Made by a program: the position numbers and the translations under genes. Shown in pieces: positions 34,245 through 42,294 of a DNA stretch of 56,330 bases. The notes under the pieces are model-generated. The model searched no databases, was not told where the DNA came from, and was given only the letters and a program-made list of their open reading frames with translations. Position 1 is the first letter of the stretch, and each line of letters starts with the position of its first letter. The DNA comes from an uncultured Candidatus Melainabacteria bacterium. GTDB lineage: Bacteria > Cyanobacteriota > Vampirovibrionia > Gastranaerophilales > Gastranaerophilaceae. The stretch covers positions 1-56,330 of the forward strand of contig CAKUUC010000015.1 in NCBI GenBank assembly GCA_934692625.1, read 5' to 3'.

Positions 34245-35246
34245 TTAATACATTTTAACCAGACTTCTAACTTTTTTAAGTACTTCTCTTGCTCTAGCGC
34301 GAGCATTTTCAGTCCCTTTTCTGATGATTTCTTCAACTTCATCAATATGTTCTTCGTAATATTTACGTTTTTCTCTGATTGGTTCAAATTTTTCGTTGAT
34401 AACGCCTGCTAATTGACGTTTACATTGAGCGCAACCTCTTTGACCTTTTTCGCATTCGCAACGAACAGTTTGGATTTGTTCGTCTGTTCCAAAAACTTTC
34501 CAATATTTGAACGCAACTTCACATTCATCAGGGTGACCCAAATCGTCTTTTCTTAATCTTGAACGGTCTGTTATCGCTGTCATAATTTTCTTTGTAACAA
34601 CTTCTTCACTATCAGAAATTTTGATGTCGTTGTTGAAGGATTTACCCATTTTGTTGCCGTCCAAACCGCAAATTAATGAACAATTATTCAATAATGGTTT
34701 GCATTCGTGGAAAAATTCTTCGCCGTAAATATTATTAAATCTTCTTGCAATATCACGTGTGATTTCGATGTGAGCAACTTGGTCAATACCAACAGGGATA
34801 TAGTCGGTGTTGAACATCAAAATGTCAGCACTCATCAAAACAGGATAACCCATTAAACCGTAGTTAATTTGAGAACCTTGCCCATCTTTTGATTTCAAAA
34901 TTTTAGCCATATCTTTTAGGCATGGGTCACGTTCAACCCAGTTTTGTGGAGTAATCATTCCCAAATATATGTTAAGTTCTGCAATTTCAGGGATTAGCGA
35001 TTGAACATATATGTTACATTTGTCCGGATCAAGTCCGCAAGCCAACCAATCAATTACTACATCAAGCGAATTTTGTCTTAAACTTTCGGTGCTATCATAT
35101 TTTGTTGTCAAGGCATGCCAGTCAGCTACAAAGAAATAACAATCATACTTGTCTTGTAGAGAAATCCAATTTTGAATTACTCCCAAATAATGTCCGTAGT
35201 GTAATCTCCCTGTGGGGCGCATTCCTGATACAACAATTTCTTTCAT
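34245..35246 (-). CDS. trpS: Tryptophanyl-tRNA synthetase
   Basis: 333 residues, standard size. GMRPTGRLHYGHYLGVIQNW has the class I HIGH-type signature (H16-x-G-H19), DWHAL follows, and GNKMGKSFNND carries the KMSKS-type loop. CDSNIYVQS-like sequence (CNIYVQSLIPE) and the two CxxC sequence CECEKGQRGCAQCKR suggest a small metal site. It charges tRNA-Trp in the cytoplasm. No T-box leader is visible in the upstream 260 bp. Confidence 0.96.
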   Translation of the reverse strand: MKEIVVSGMRPTGRLHYGHYLGVIQNWISLQDKYDCYFFVADWHALTTKYDSTESLRQNSLDVVIDWLACGLDPDKCNIYVQSLIPEIAELNIYLGMITPQNWVERDPCLKDMAKILKSKDGQGSQINYGLMGYPVLMSADILMFNTDYIPVGIDQVAHIEITRDIARRFNNIYGEEFFHECKPLLNNCSLICGLDGNKMGKSFNNDIKISDSEEVVTKKIMTAITDRSRLRKDDLGHPDECEVAFKYWKVFGTDEQIQTVRCECEKGQRGCAQCKRQLAGVINEKFEPIREKRKYYEEHIDEVEEIIRKGTENARARAREVLKKVRSLVKMY

Positions 35247-35337
35247 CTATAATACCACCTTTCTGTATCTAACCCATTATATAACAAACACGCACCTCTT
35301 CATTTTTGTATAAAATTTTGTTAAGAAGTTCGGGGGA

Positions 35338-35404
35338 CAGATTCTGAATAAGATAAAATCAACGCAATTAAAATTGCTTGATTTTTAATCTTTTCAGAAT
35401 GACG
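35338..35404 (-). repeat. 67-nt dispersed palindromic element, inverted copy
   Basis: CAGATTCTGAATAAG ... TTTTCAGAATGACG. Its reverse complement matches 12352-12419 with one substitution and one indel. It sits in the 263-bp gap between leuC and trpS. Confidence 0.9.
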
Positions 35405-35454
35405 TAACATTTTCTAAGTACACCCAAAATCCCATTCTATTACTCATAAGGAAA

Positions 35455-35480
35455 GACGGAGTCTTAAAAAGTCTCCGCCT
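35455..35480 (-). terminator. Imperfect hairpin downstream of leuC
   Basis: On the minus strand GGCGGAGAC, a 7-nt loop, GACTCCGTC then TTTCC. The stem has one mismatch and one G-U pair. It lies 30-55 nt after the leuC stop and could end that transcript. Confidence 0.4.
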
Positions 35481-35509
35481 CTAGTATGATATAATATGAT
35501 ATAAAAAAC

Positions 35510-36760
35510 TTATTCTTCTATTTTGTCGCTTATGTATCCGTTAATTGCAGAGCAGGCCGCAACATAAGGAGAGGACAAATAGATGTAACCTTTAGTGTTC
35601 CCTAGGCGACCTTGGAAATTTCTGTTTTGGGTAGTTAAACAAACCTCATCATCTGCCAAAATACCGGCATGAATTCCAACGCAAGGACCGCATCCTGGTG
35701 GTAAAATTACCGCATTAGCGTCCATAAAGATTTCTAACAATCCTTCTTTTAATGCTTGTTTATAAATATCTCGAGAAGCAGGACAAATCAGCATTCTAAC
35801 GCCGTCTTTGACCTTGTGACCCTTTAAAATTTCTGCAACGGTTCGCATATCTTCAATACGTCCGTTTGTGCAAGTTCCGACATAAACCTGATTAACCTTG
35901 ATATCGTTCAACTCTTTTGCAAGTTTTGTATTATCAACGGTGTGCGGGCATGAAACAGTGTGCTCAATTTCACTTGCATCAATTTCAATTATTCTTTCGT
36001 AATTTGCATCTTCATCAGGCTTAATTTCTTTGAATTTATCTCCTCTTCCACGAGAAATCAAATATTCTTTAGTTTTTTCATCAGGTACGAACAAACCGCA
36101 TTTTGCACCGGCTTCAACTGCCATATTAGCAAGCGTGAAACGTTCTGCCATACACATATTGTCGATTGTTTCGCCACAAAATTCTAAGGCTTTATAAGTT
36201 GCTCCGTCTGCTCCAATCATTCCGATTAGGTGTAACATCAAATCTTTTGAGCAAATATCCTTTTTAAACTTACCGTGTACTACGATTTTGAAGGTTTGCG
36301 GAACTTTTAACCAAGTTTTGCCAAGTGCCATAGCAACAGCAACGTCAGTTGAACCCATGCCTGTTGCAAACGCACCCAACGCACCTGAGGTACAAGTGTG
36401 AGAATCCGCACCTACTAAAATTTCTGTCGGGTTTACAAAGGTTTCAACAAGTCTTTGGTGGCAAACACCTGAACCGACTTCTGATAATACAGCACCGTAA
36501 TCACGGGCAAAATCTCTCAAAATCGTGTGCATATTGGATAATTCTTTTTTAGGACTAGGAGAAGCATGGTCGATAAACAAAATTGTTCTTTCAGGATTTT
36601 TTAGTTTTTCTTTACCGAGTTTTTTGAATTCCTGAACTGTTAACGGTCCTGTTCCGTCCTGCACCGCACAAACATCAACGTTTGTAATGACTAATTCTCC
36701 GGCTTTAACAGATTTGCCGGCATGGTTAGATATAATCTTTTCAACTAATGTTTGACCCAT
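35510..36760 (-). CDS. leuC: 3-isopropylmalate dehydratase large subunit (LeuC/HacA type)
   Basis: 416 residues. The [4Fe-4S] cysteines are in VGTCTNGR and PPGCGPCVG; GADSHTCTSGALGAFATGMG and the substrate loop around SEVGSGVCHQ are present. The length places it in the archaeal/bacterial short LeuC/HacA group rather than the 460-residue E. coli type. With a small subunit it isomerises 2-isopropylmalate to 3-isopropylmalate in leucine synthesis, or homocitrate in related pathways. No leuD or other leu gene is in the window, so pathway assignment is by family only. Confidence 0.88.
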   Translation of the reverse strand: MGQTLVEKIISNHAGKSVKAGELVITNVDVCAVQDGTGPLTVQEFKKLGKEKLKNPERTILFIDHASPSPKKELSNMHTILRDFARDYGAVLSEVGSGVCHQRLVETFVNPTEILVGADSHTCTSGALGAFATGMGSTDVAVAMALGKTWLKVPQTFKIVVHGKFKKDICSKDLMLHLIGMIGADGATYKALEFCGETIDNMCMAERFTLANMAVEAGAKCGLFVPDEKTKEYLISRGRGDKFKEIKPDEDANYERIIEIDASEIEHTVSCPHTVDNTKLAKELNDIKVNQVYVGTCTNGRIEDMRTVAEILKGHKVKDGVRMLICPASRDIYKQALKEGLLEIFMDANAVILPPGCGPCVGIHAGILADDEVCLTTQNRNFQGRLGNTKGYIYLSSPYVAACSAINGYISDKIEE

Positions 36761-36814
36761 AAATTATCCCTCTTTTTCTTTAGTCTATCACAAATTGAAA
36801 ATAGGGTAAATATT

Positions 36815-37525
36815 TTATCTTTTCCAAACTCTATCGTCAATTTTCCAACCGTCACGCATAAGTTTGCTCAAGCACCAATAACCGTTACCTGTTAAGCAAT
36901 TTTGTTCAACTTGTGCTTTTGTTCTGCTATAACCTGCAGGAACTGTTCCAAGGTCATCATTGTAGACCAATATATAAATATCTTTACCTATTATATTAGG
37001 TCCTCTATCTCCATTTACATCAATATAAAATTCTAAGGAATTTCCTTTTGCATCAACTCCAAAAAGATTGGAATTTGTGCCGGAAGTACTTCCATCTAAA
37101 TTCCCCCAAATTCCTTTTGCGGTTTTGAATGTTAATGTTCCCCAGCCTAATGTGCTGTCATCTATTCCGACATTTGTTTCAAAGCTTGGCGTTTGATGTT
37201 GTAATGTCTTTACAACTCCTTTTTTATGCCAACAACCTGCTTGTTGAAAGCATATACTAGTTACTTTCAATGAGTTGCCTAAATTTTTATTAAACCATTC
37301 TTTCATGCTTGTTGTACTATTATTCTGTATCGTTACAGAGGTGTTTCCGTCATTTTCTGACATCTTCATTGCTTGTGCAATTGTTGAATATGCTACTTTT
37401 GTCCTTGCTTCTACTTGGCTTTTTGTAATTTTTGAATTTAGACTTGGAATAGTCATGGCTGCGACAATTCCAATTATTCCCAATGTAATCAATACTTCCG
37501 CCAACGTAAAACCAAAATTTTTCAT
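36815..37525 (-). CDS. Type II secretion/type IV pilin-like pseudopilin
   Basis: 236 residues. MKNFG-FTLAEVLITLGIIG is a canonical prepilin leader (five residues, Gly before the cut, Glu at +5), followed by AAMTIPS. The soluble domain has two Cys close together (SICFQQAGCW), DVNGDRGPNIIGKDIY, and a C-terminal Cys pair ending GYWCLSKLMRDGWKIDDRVW. It would be processed by prepilin peptidase and held in the inner membrane or a short pilus. It faces an XRE regulator across 80 bp. The end motif is echoed by the remnant at 46849-46995. Confidence 0.9.
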   Translation of the reverse strand: MKNFGFTLAEVLITLGIIGIVAAMTIPSLNSKITKSQVEARTKVAYSTIAQAMKMSENDGNTSVTIQNNSTTSMKEWFNKNLGNSLKVTSICFQQAGCWHKKGVVKTLQHQTPSFETNVGIDDSTLGWGTLTFKTAKGIWGNLDGSTSGTNSNLFGVDAKGNSLEFYIDVNGDRGPNIIGKDIYILVYNDDLGTVPAGYSRTKAQVEQNCLTGNGYWCLSKLMRDGWKIDDRVWKR

Positions 37526-37605
37526 TTTTCACCTCATAAACAATAGACTATAATCATGAATGATAGAATATTGTATTTATAAAGTCAAGATTATAAATTT
37601 AATCT

Positions 37606-37830
37606 ATGGACGATAAAAATTTATTGGTAATATTCGGATTAAACTTGAAATATGAGAGAATTAAGTTGAAATTATCTCAAGAAACCGTTGCCGGAGAATT
37701 GAATTTTAGCACCGCTTATGTGTCTAATGTAGAAACTGGTAAACACGGTCAAATTTCTTTAATTAATGCCTATAAATTTGCAAAATTTTATAATAAAACT
37801 TTAGACTATTTATTGACAGAAAAGTCGTAA
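37606..37830 (+). CDS. XRE-family HTH regulator divergent from a pseudopilin gene
   Basis: 74 residues, only a DNA-binding domain: LKYERIKLKLSQETVAGEL, then FSTAYVSNVETGKHGQIS and LINAYKFAKFYNKTLDYLL, the five-helix lambda-repressor fold with its recognition helix at about 34-42. No sensor domain. It shares an 80-bp AT-rich intergenic region with the pseudopilin gene, so it is a natural candidate for its repressor or activator; this is positional inference. Confidence 0.85.
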   Translation: MDDKNLLVIFGLNLKYERIKLKLSQETVAGELNFSTAYVSNVETGKHGQISLINAYKFAKFYNKTLDYLLTEKS

Positions 37831-37878
37831 AAAATAATGAATTAAGTCCAAAATTCTTGTTATATATTGATATAAAAA

Positions 37879-37903
37879 GACCCTGAAACCAGTTCAGGGT
37901 GAC
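37879..37903 (+). repeat. CTGAA/TTCAG-family hairpin
   Basis: GACCCTGAA ... TTCAGGGTGAC, 25 nt; CCCTGAA pairs perfectly with TTCAGGG around ACCAG. It lies in a 252-bp gene-free gap with a second, inverted member 60 nt further on. Confidence 0.7.
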
Positions 37904-37962
37904 CTTTTTGCTTGTTTCTTGTTTTTTTTCAATGGGACAACCTTTGGTAAGCACACCAATTA

Positions 37963-37987
37963 GTCATGCTGAACTTGATTCAGCATC
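37963..37987 (-). repeat. CTGAA/TTCAG-family hairpin, inverted copy
   Basis: GTCATGCTGAA, CTTGA, TTCAGCATC; ATGCTGAA pairs perfectly with TTCAGCAT. Read on the minus strand it begins GATGCTGAATCAAG and ends TGAC, matching the copies at 12302 and 37879 with compensated stem changes. Confidence 0.7.
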
Positions 37988-38082
37988 TCTTTCATAACCA
38001 AAATAAAACAAAGGTTTTAGTTCCTAAATTCTTATTATCCTTTAATCTGAAAAGCACTGAAATTTGTTATTCTTCCATTCAT

Positions 38083-38286
38083 TTACCAAACTTCGACAAT
38101 CGGAAGGTTTGGTAAATCTTTTAAAACATTTTTTATATTAGGTATGTTTGATTTAATTTTTATCCCTTTATTTGTGTAGTTTGAAGATAATGAAACGATT
38201 TCCTGCAAGGTTTCAAAAAGGTTTTTGTTTCGCAAGTCGATTATTTCTGAATTGTTTATATTTTTATTAATTCGTTTCATAGTCAT
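38083..38286 (-). CDS. Hypothetical small protein
   Basis: 67 residues, charged and without hydrophobic helices; it ends VLKDLPNLPIVEVW. No ribosome site precedes the ATG and a second ATG lies two codons later. No family recognised. It is divergent from kdsD with about 110 bp between. It could be a real small protein or a chance frame in AT-rich DNA. Confidence 0.35.
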   Translation of the reverse strand: MTMKRINKNINNSEIIDLRNKNLFETLQEIVSLSSNYTNKGIKIKSNIPNIKNVLKDLPNLPIVEVW

Positions 38287-38397
38287 ATGTCTTTTATCGG
38301 AAGTTTTTTATAAAATTTTATAAAGTTTTTGTAAATATCCGACATTTAGAGGATATTTATATTATAATGACAGTGTCGAAGATTTAGTGAGGTGGGT

Positions 38398-39378
38398 ATG
38401 GAAACTATGACATTAAGCAAAATTAACGAACTCGCAAAGGAAGTTTTGGAAATTGAGGCTAATTCAATATTACGTTTGAAAAATAATATAGGTGAAGAAT
38501 TTGATAAAGCGATTGACATTTTATATAACTGTCGTGGTCGTGTAATCGTTACTGGTATGGGAAAATCAGGTATAATCGGTAAAAAGATTGCGGCAACTAT
38601 GTCATCAACTGGTACTCCTGCATATTTCTTACACCCTGCAGAAAGTACTCACGGTGATTCCGGTGTAATTACAAGAGAAGATGTTATCATTGCTATTTCA
38701 AACAGTGGAGAAACTCAAGAATTAATGAATTTGTTACCGCTTATTAAAAGATTTGGTTGCCCGATGATTGGTATGACAGGTAATTTGAATTCAACTTTGG
38801 CAAAAACAAGTGATGTTGTTTTGGATATTTCTGTTGAGCGTGAAGCGTGTCCTTTAGGTAAAGCACCTACCGCAAGTACAACCGCAACTCTTGCTATGGG
38901 CGATACTTTGGCTGTTTGTTTAATGGAGAAAAAAGGTTTCACAAAAGAAGATTTTTTAATGTTCCACCCGTCAGGAAAACTCGGTAAAGGTTTGACTTAC
39001 AAGGTTGCCGATTTGATGATTAAAGGCGATAAAATGCCTATCGTTAAAGAAAACGAAAGCTTTATTAATGTTATTAATACAATTTCTCAATTCAAATTGG
39101 GTATGGCGATTATTGTTAATGAAAACGGTGTTTTGTCAGGAATTCTAACAGATGGTGACATCAGAAGAACTGTTATCGGGCATTCTGATTTGACATCACT
39201 TAGCGTAAAAGATGTTATGACGGAAAATCCGAAACGTATAACAGGTGATGCTTACGCAGCCTCCGCTCTTAACCTTATGGAAAAACATTCAATCACCGCC
39301 CTTCCTGTTGTTGGTGATGATAATATTCCTGTTGGTGTAATCCACGTTCACGACTTACTTAGAGCAGGTGTTGCATAA
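38398..39378 (+). CDS. kdsD: Arabinose-5-phosphate isomerase (KdsD/KpsF)
   Basis: 326 residues from the ATG at 38398, with GAGG five bases upstream. An SIS sugar-isomerase domain (about 35-180: VIVTGMGKSGIIGKKIAATM, STHGDSGVITREDVI, ISNSGETQELMN) is followed by two CBS domains (about 205-325: VADLMI...ILTDGDIRR and VKDVMTENPKRI...VIHVHDLLRAG). It converts ribulose 5-phosphate to arabinose 5-phosphate, the first Kdo step. It overlaps kdsC by one base (TAATG). A TATAAT-like sequence near 38360 may be part of its promoter. Confidence 0.95.
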   Translation: METMTLSKINELAKEVLEIEANSILRLKNNIGEEFDKAIDILYNCRGRVIVTGMGKSGIIGKKIAATMSSTGTPAYFLHPAESTHGDSGVITREDVIIAISNSGETQELMNLLPLIKRFGCPMIGMTGNLNSTLAKTSDVVLDISVEREACPLGKAPTASTTATLAMGDTLAVCLMEKKGFTKEDFLMFHPSGKLGKGLTYKVADLMIKGDKMPIVKENESFINVINTISQFKLGMAIIVNENGVLSGILTDGDIRRTVIGHSDLTSLSVKDVMTENPKRITGDAYAASALNLMEKHSITALPVVGDDNIPVGVIHVHDLLRAGVA

Positions 39379-39878
39379 TGGATTTGAAAGAAAAAGCAAG
39401 CAAAATAAAACTTTTAGCGTTCGATGTTGATGGTGTTATGACTGACGGCAGTATCACTTATGATGAACACGGAACAGAATACAAGACATTCAATGCAAAA
39501 GATGGGCATGGACTTGCTAAAATGACAAAAAACGGTTATATCACGGCGATTATAACCGGTCGTAACAATGGAACAGTTGACCGCAGAGCATCTGACCTTA
39601 GAGTAACTGAAGTTTATCAGGGTGTACGAAATAAATTACCGATACTTGAAGCAATTATGCAAAAATACGAACTTGATTTTTCTCAAGTAAGTTATATGGG
39701 GGATGATGAACCTGATATTTGCATATTGGAAAAGGTTGCGATTGCTGCGTGTCCTGCCGATGCTGTTGCTAAAGTGCAAAATGTTTGCAATTTCAAATCT
39801 TCGCTTTGTGGCGGTCGTGGGGCAGTTAGAGAGTTGTGCGATTTTATTTTTGATAATAAAATAGAAGAAAATAATTAA
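39378..39878 (+). CDS. kdsC: Kdo-8-phosphate phosphatase (KdsC, HAD family)
   Basis: 166 residues. HAD motifs: LLAFDVDGVMTDG (D16, D18), IITGRNN, then KLPILEAI and YMGDDEPDICIL. It has no cap domain, as expected for the tetrameric KdsC type. It removes phosphate from Kdo-8-phosphate. Translational coupling to kdsD supports this over a general HAD role. Together they imply Kdo-containing lipopolysaccharide. Confidence 0.94.
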   Translation: MDLKEKASKIKLLAFDVDGVMTDGSITYDEHGTEYKTFNAKDGHGLAKMTKNGYITAIITGRNNGTVDRRASDLRVTEVYQGVRNKLPILEAIMQKYELDFSQVSYMGDDEPDICILEKVAIAACPADAVAKVQNVCNFKSSLCGGRGAVRELCDFIFDNKIEENN

Positions 39879-39899
39879 AAATGTATAAGGGGATAGTTT

Positions 39900-40262
39900 A
39901 TGTACGAAATTAAAACACAAGCGTATTTTTCAGCCGCTCATCATTTGTTGAATTATGACGGTGAATGCGAAAATCAACATGGTCATAATTGGATGGTTGA
40001 AGCTTTTGTAAGTGGTGAAACATTAGATAAAAGTAATATTTTGATTGATTACAAAGTCTTGAAAAGAGAACTTAATGCTGTATTAGATACTCTTGACCAT
40101 AAAGATTTGAATGAATTGCCGGAATTCAAAGGAGAAAGCCCTTCTAGTGAAATGATTTCAGCATATATTTATTCAAAATTGAAAGAAAAAATTGTTCAAT
40201 TGAGTAAAATTACGGTTTGGGAAACACAAACCTCTTGTTGTTCTTATTTTGAAGCCGAATAA
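39900..40262 (+). CDS. queD: 6-carboxytetrahydropterin synthase (QueD) family
   Basis: 120 residues. FSAAHHL (H14/H15), CENQHGHNW (C23, H27, H29) and the later LDHKDLNEL and PSSEMISAYIY-WETQTSC arrangement give the zinc triad, catalytic Cys and substrate Glu of the 6-pyruvoyl-tetrahydropterin synthase fold. QueD makes carboxytetrahydropterin from dihydroneopterin triphosphate for queuosine. No queC, queE or queF is adjacent. AAGGGGA precedes the ATG. Confidence 0.92.
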   Translation: MYEIKTQAYFSAAHHLLNYDGECENQHGHNWMVEAFVSGETLDKSNILIDYKVLKRELNAVLDTLDHKDLNELPEFKGESPSSEMISAYIYSKLKEKIVQLSKITVWETQTSCCSYFEAE

Positions 40263-40289
40263 TAGTTATTTTTAAGGAGAGTTAAGTAA

Positions 40290-41138
40290 ATGAATATTGT
40301 ACTGTCAGTGATGATGGGGATTGTACAAGGCTTGAGTGAGTTTTTGCCGATTTCAAGTTCTGCACATATAGTTTTTACGTCAAATTTTTATAAGATTTTC
40401 AATAATGTTCCTATCTCAGAAGAGCAACCGACTCAGGAAATTTTTTTAGATATTATGTTGCATTTGGGTACTTTGATTGCGGTTTTGATATTTTTCAGAA
40501 AAGATATTGCGGAAATCTGCAAAGCACTCTGGCATGCTATAAAGACTAAAAATTACGAAAACCAACAGGCAAAATTGGGTTTGTATATCATTGCAGGTAC
40601 TATAATTACTGTTGTTTTGGCTTTGCCGCTTGAAAAAGCAGCAAGTCATTTGGTCTTTCACCCTGCTATTGTTGGTGGATTATTGTTGATAACAGGTGCA
40701 TTGCTATTTTCTAGTGAATACATGTCAAAACATAAAGCTAATTTATCTCAAAATGTAACTTTAAAACAATCATTGTTAATCGGTTTAGCGCAAGGTATTG
40801 CAGTAGTTCCGGGGCTATCTCGTTCAGGTTTGACTATTGCTACCGGTTTGTTTGCGGGGTTAGACAGACAAACTGCTGCAAGATATTCATTTTTGTTAAG
40901 TATTCCGATTATTTTGGGTGCATCTATGGTTTATCCGCTTATAAAAATTGATGTGGCAGAGGCTGTGACATACAACTGGGTTGCAATAATTGCAGGAACT
41001 TTAGTATCCGGTATTGTGGGATATTTATGTATAAAATATTTTATGAAATTTATTTCTAAATTTTCACTTAACATATTTGGATATTATTGTGTTATAATGG
41101 GGTTGTTCACATTAATATTTTTCAATATTTGTAAATAA
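40290..41138 (+). CDS. uppP: Undecaprenyl-diphosphatase UppP/BacA
   Basis: 282 residues with about eight membrane helices. GIVQGLSEFLPISSSAH and PGLSRSGLTIATGLFAGLDR are the two catalytic motifs. It recycles undecaprenyl diphosphate at the membrane for peptidoglycan and O-antigen synthesis and gives bacitracin tolerance. AAGGAG lies before the ATG; it follows queD by 27 nt. Confidence 0.97.
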   Translation: MNIVLSVMMGIVQGLSEFLPISSSAHIVFTSNFYKIFNNVPISEEQPTQEIFLDIMLHLGTLIAVLIFFRKDIAEICKALWHAIKTKNYENQQAKLGLYIIAGTIITVVLALPLEKAASHLVFHPAIVGGLLLITGALLFSSEYMSKHKANLSQNVTLKQSLLIGLAQGIAVVPGLSRSGLTIATGLFAGLDRQTAARYSFLLSIPIILGASMVYPLIKIDVAEAVTYNWVAIIAGTLVSGIVGYLCIKYFMKFISKFSLNIFGYYCVIMGLFTLIFFNICK

Positions 41139-41229
41139 TTAATTTGTTAATATTTGTAAAAAATATGGGGAGAATGTATCAAATTTTTAGGTTGACACGT
41201 ATTCTAATGATGTAAATTTTGGAGTTATC

Positions 41230-42294
41230 ATGATATTACCAATTAATACTTTTAGTCAAAATAGCATAAGGTTTAAAGCAGAGAATAATAATAAAATAAA
41301 TAAAGATGAAGCTACGCCAGAAAATAAAGCGGGTGGAGAAGAGCATGATACGTTGATGCCTAATAACATTGTCACAAGAACCAGAATTGGCATGGATAAG
41401 GTTACTAAAGCGTTTTCAGTTTATCCTGCAAAAGGTTTGAAAGGTAGTATCAATTCTAACTTTTATGAATTTTTAACTATGGGAACGGTGCCGTTTATTA
41501 TTGGTAGTGGCATGATGATGGCTGTATTTAACGGAGTTACAAATAAATTTAACCATAATGGTGTGATAAAAGCCGCAAAACTCGGCAATAAAATGGCATT
41601 GGGAGTGTTGCTATATGCAGGTTTGAAGGATATTACAAAATTTTTAATAACAACTCCTATAAAATGGTTTACCGGAATTGATACAGAACTTCCGTATTCA
41701 AAAGTTAATTATTTCTTGAAGGAAAATCCTGATAGTGACAGTGGTTTGACAAGTATTGAATATCACAAGGTAGGGGAAAGCGTTGATTTCCCTCGTTGGG
41801 ATCAGTTATACGGTGATACTTCAAAGGGTGAAGCAATCAATTTCAGATATGATAAAATTGCGAAGAAAAACGGTTTGGGCGAGAATTTGAACGATTCAGA
41901 TCAAGACGTTAAACCAATGTATAAAGAAGTTTTAGTAAAATCAAAGTTGGCAAAAAGTTTTTCTTCATTTATGTGGGCGGTAACAGGTGTTGCGTTGGCA
42001 TTTCAAAAACCTTGGGACGATTTTTTTAACGTTGCCACGCTAAAATTCTGGAAAGGTAAAGATTTTGTACATTCGATGAAAACTTTTGGCAGAAGTTTTG
42101 TTGAAAGTTCAAAGGCTTTGTATAATGGACCTAGCGGACAAGTTTCAAAATTTGATAAACATTCAGGAAAAGCACTTATTGCAGCAACGTTATTGACCAC
42201 AGTTTTAGGTGTTGTAAATTCTTTACATATTACGAAGAAACCGAAAAAGACAAATAGCCAAATTAATCCGAATAAAGAAAGTGTGGTGTGTTAG
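41230..42294 (+). CDS. Lineage-type membrane protein, unknown; first gene of GH13 operon
   Basis: 354 residues. The N-terminus reads MILPINTFSQNSIRFKAENN, with IRFKA at 13-17 (N-terminal box). Hydrophobic stretches lie at about 80-100 (GTVPFIIGSGMMMAVF), 120-140 (MALGVLLYAGLKDITKFLI) and near the C-terminus (ALIAATLLTTVLGVV). No known domain. GGAG lies seven bases before the ATG. The next gene begins immediately after its stop codon. Probably a membrane-associated partner of the following protein; nothing more can be said. Confidence 0.65.
   Translation: MILPINTFSQNSIRFKAENNNKINKDEATPENKAGGEEHDTLMPNNIVTRTRIGMDKVTKAFSVYPAKGLKGSINSNFYEFLTMGTVPFIIGSGMMMAVFNGVTNKFNHNGVIKAAKLGNKMALGVLLYAGLKDITKFLITTPIKWFTGIDTELPYSKVNYFLKENPDSDSGLTSIEYHKVGESVDFPRWDQLYGDTSKGEAINFRYDKIAKKNGLGENLNDSDQDVKPMYKEVLVKSKLAKSFSSFMWAVTGVALAFQKPWDDFFNVATLKFWKGKDFVHSMKTFGRSFVESSKALYNGPSGQVSKFDKHSGKALIAATLLTTVLGVVNSLHITKKPKKTNSQINPNKESVVC

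Noticed and set aside
35247..35509. T-box leader between leuC and trpS
   Set aside because: No T-box consensus or specifier-loop hairpin; the main structure there is the dispersed 67-nt repeat and a leuC-end hairpin.
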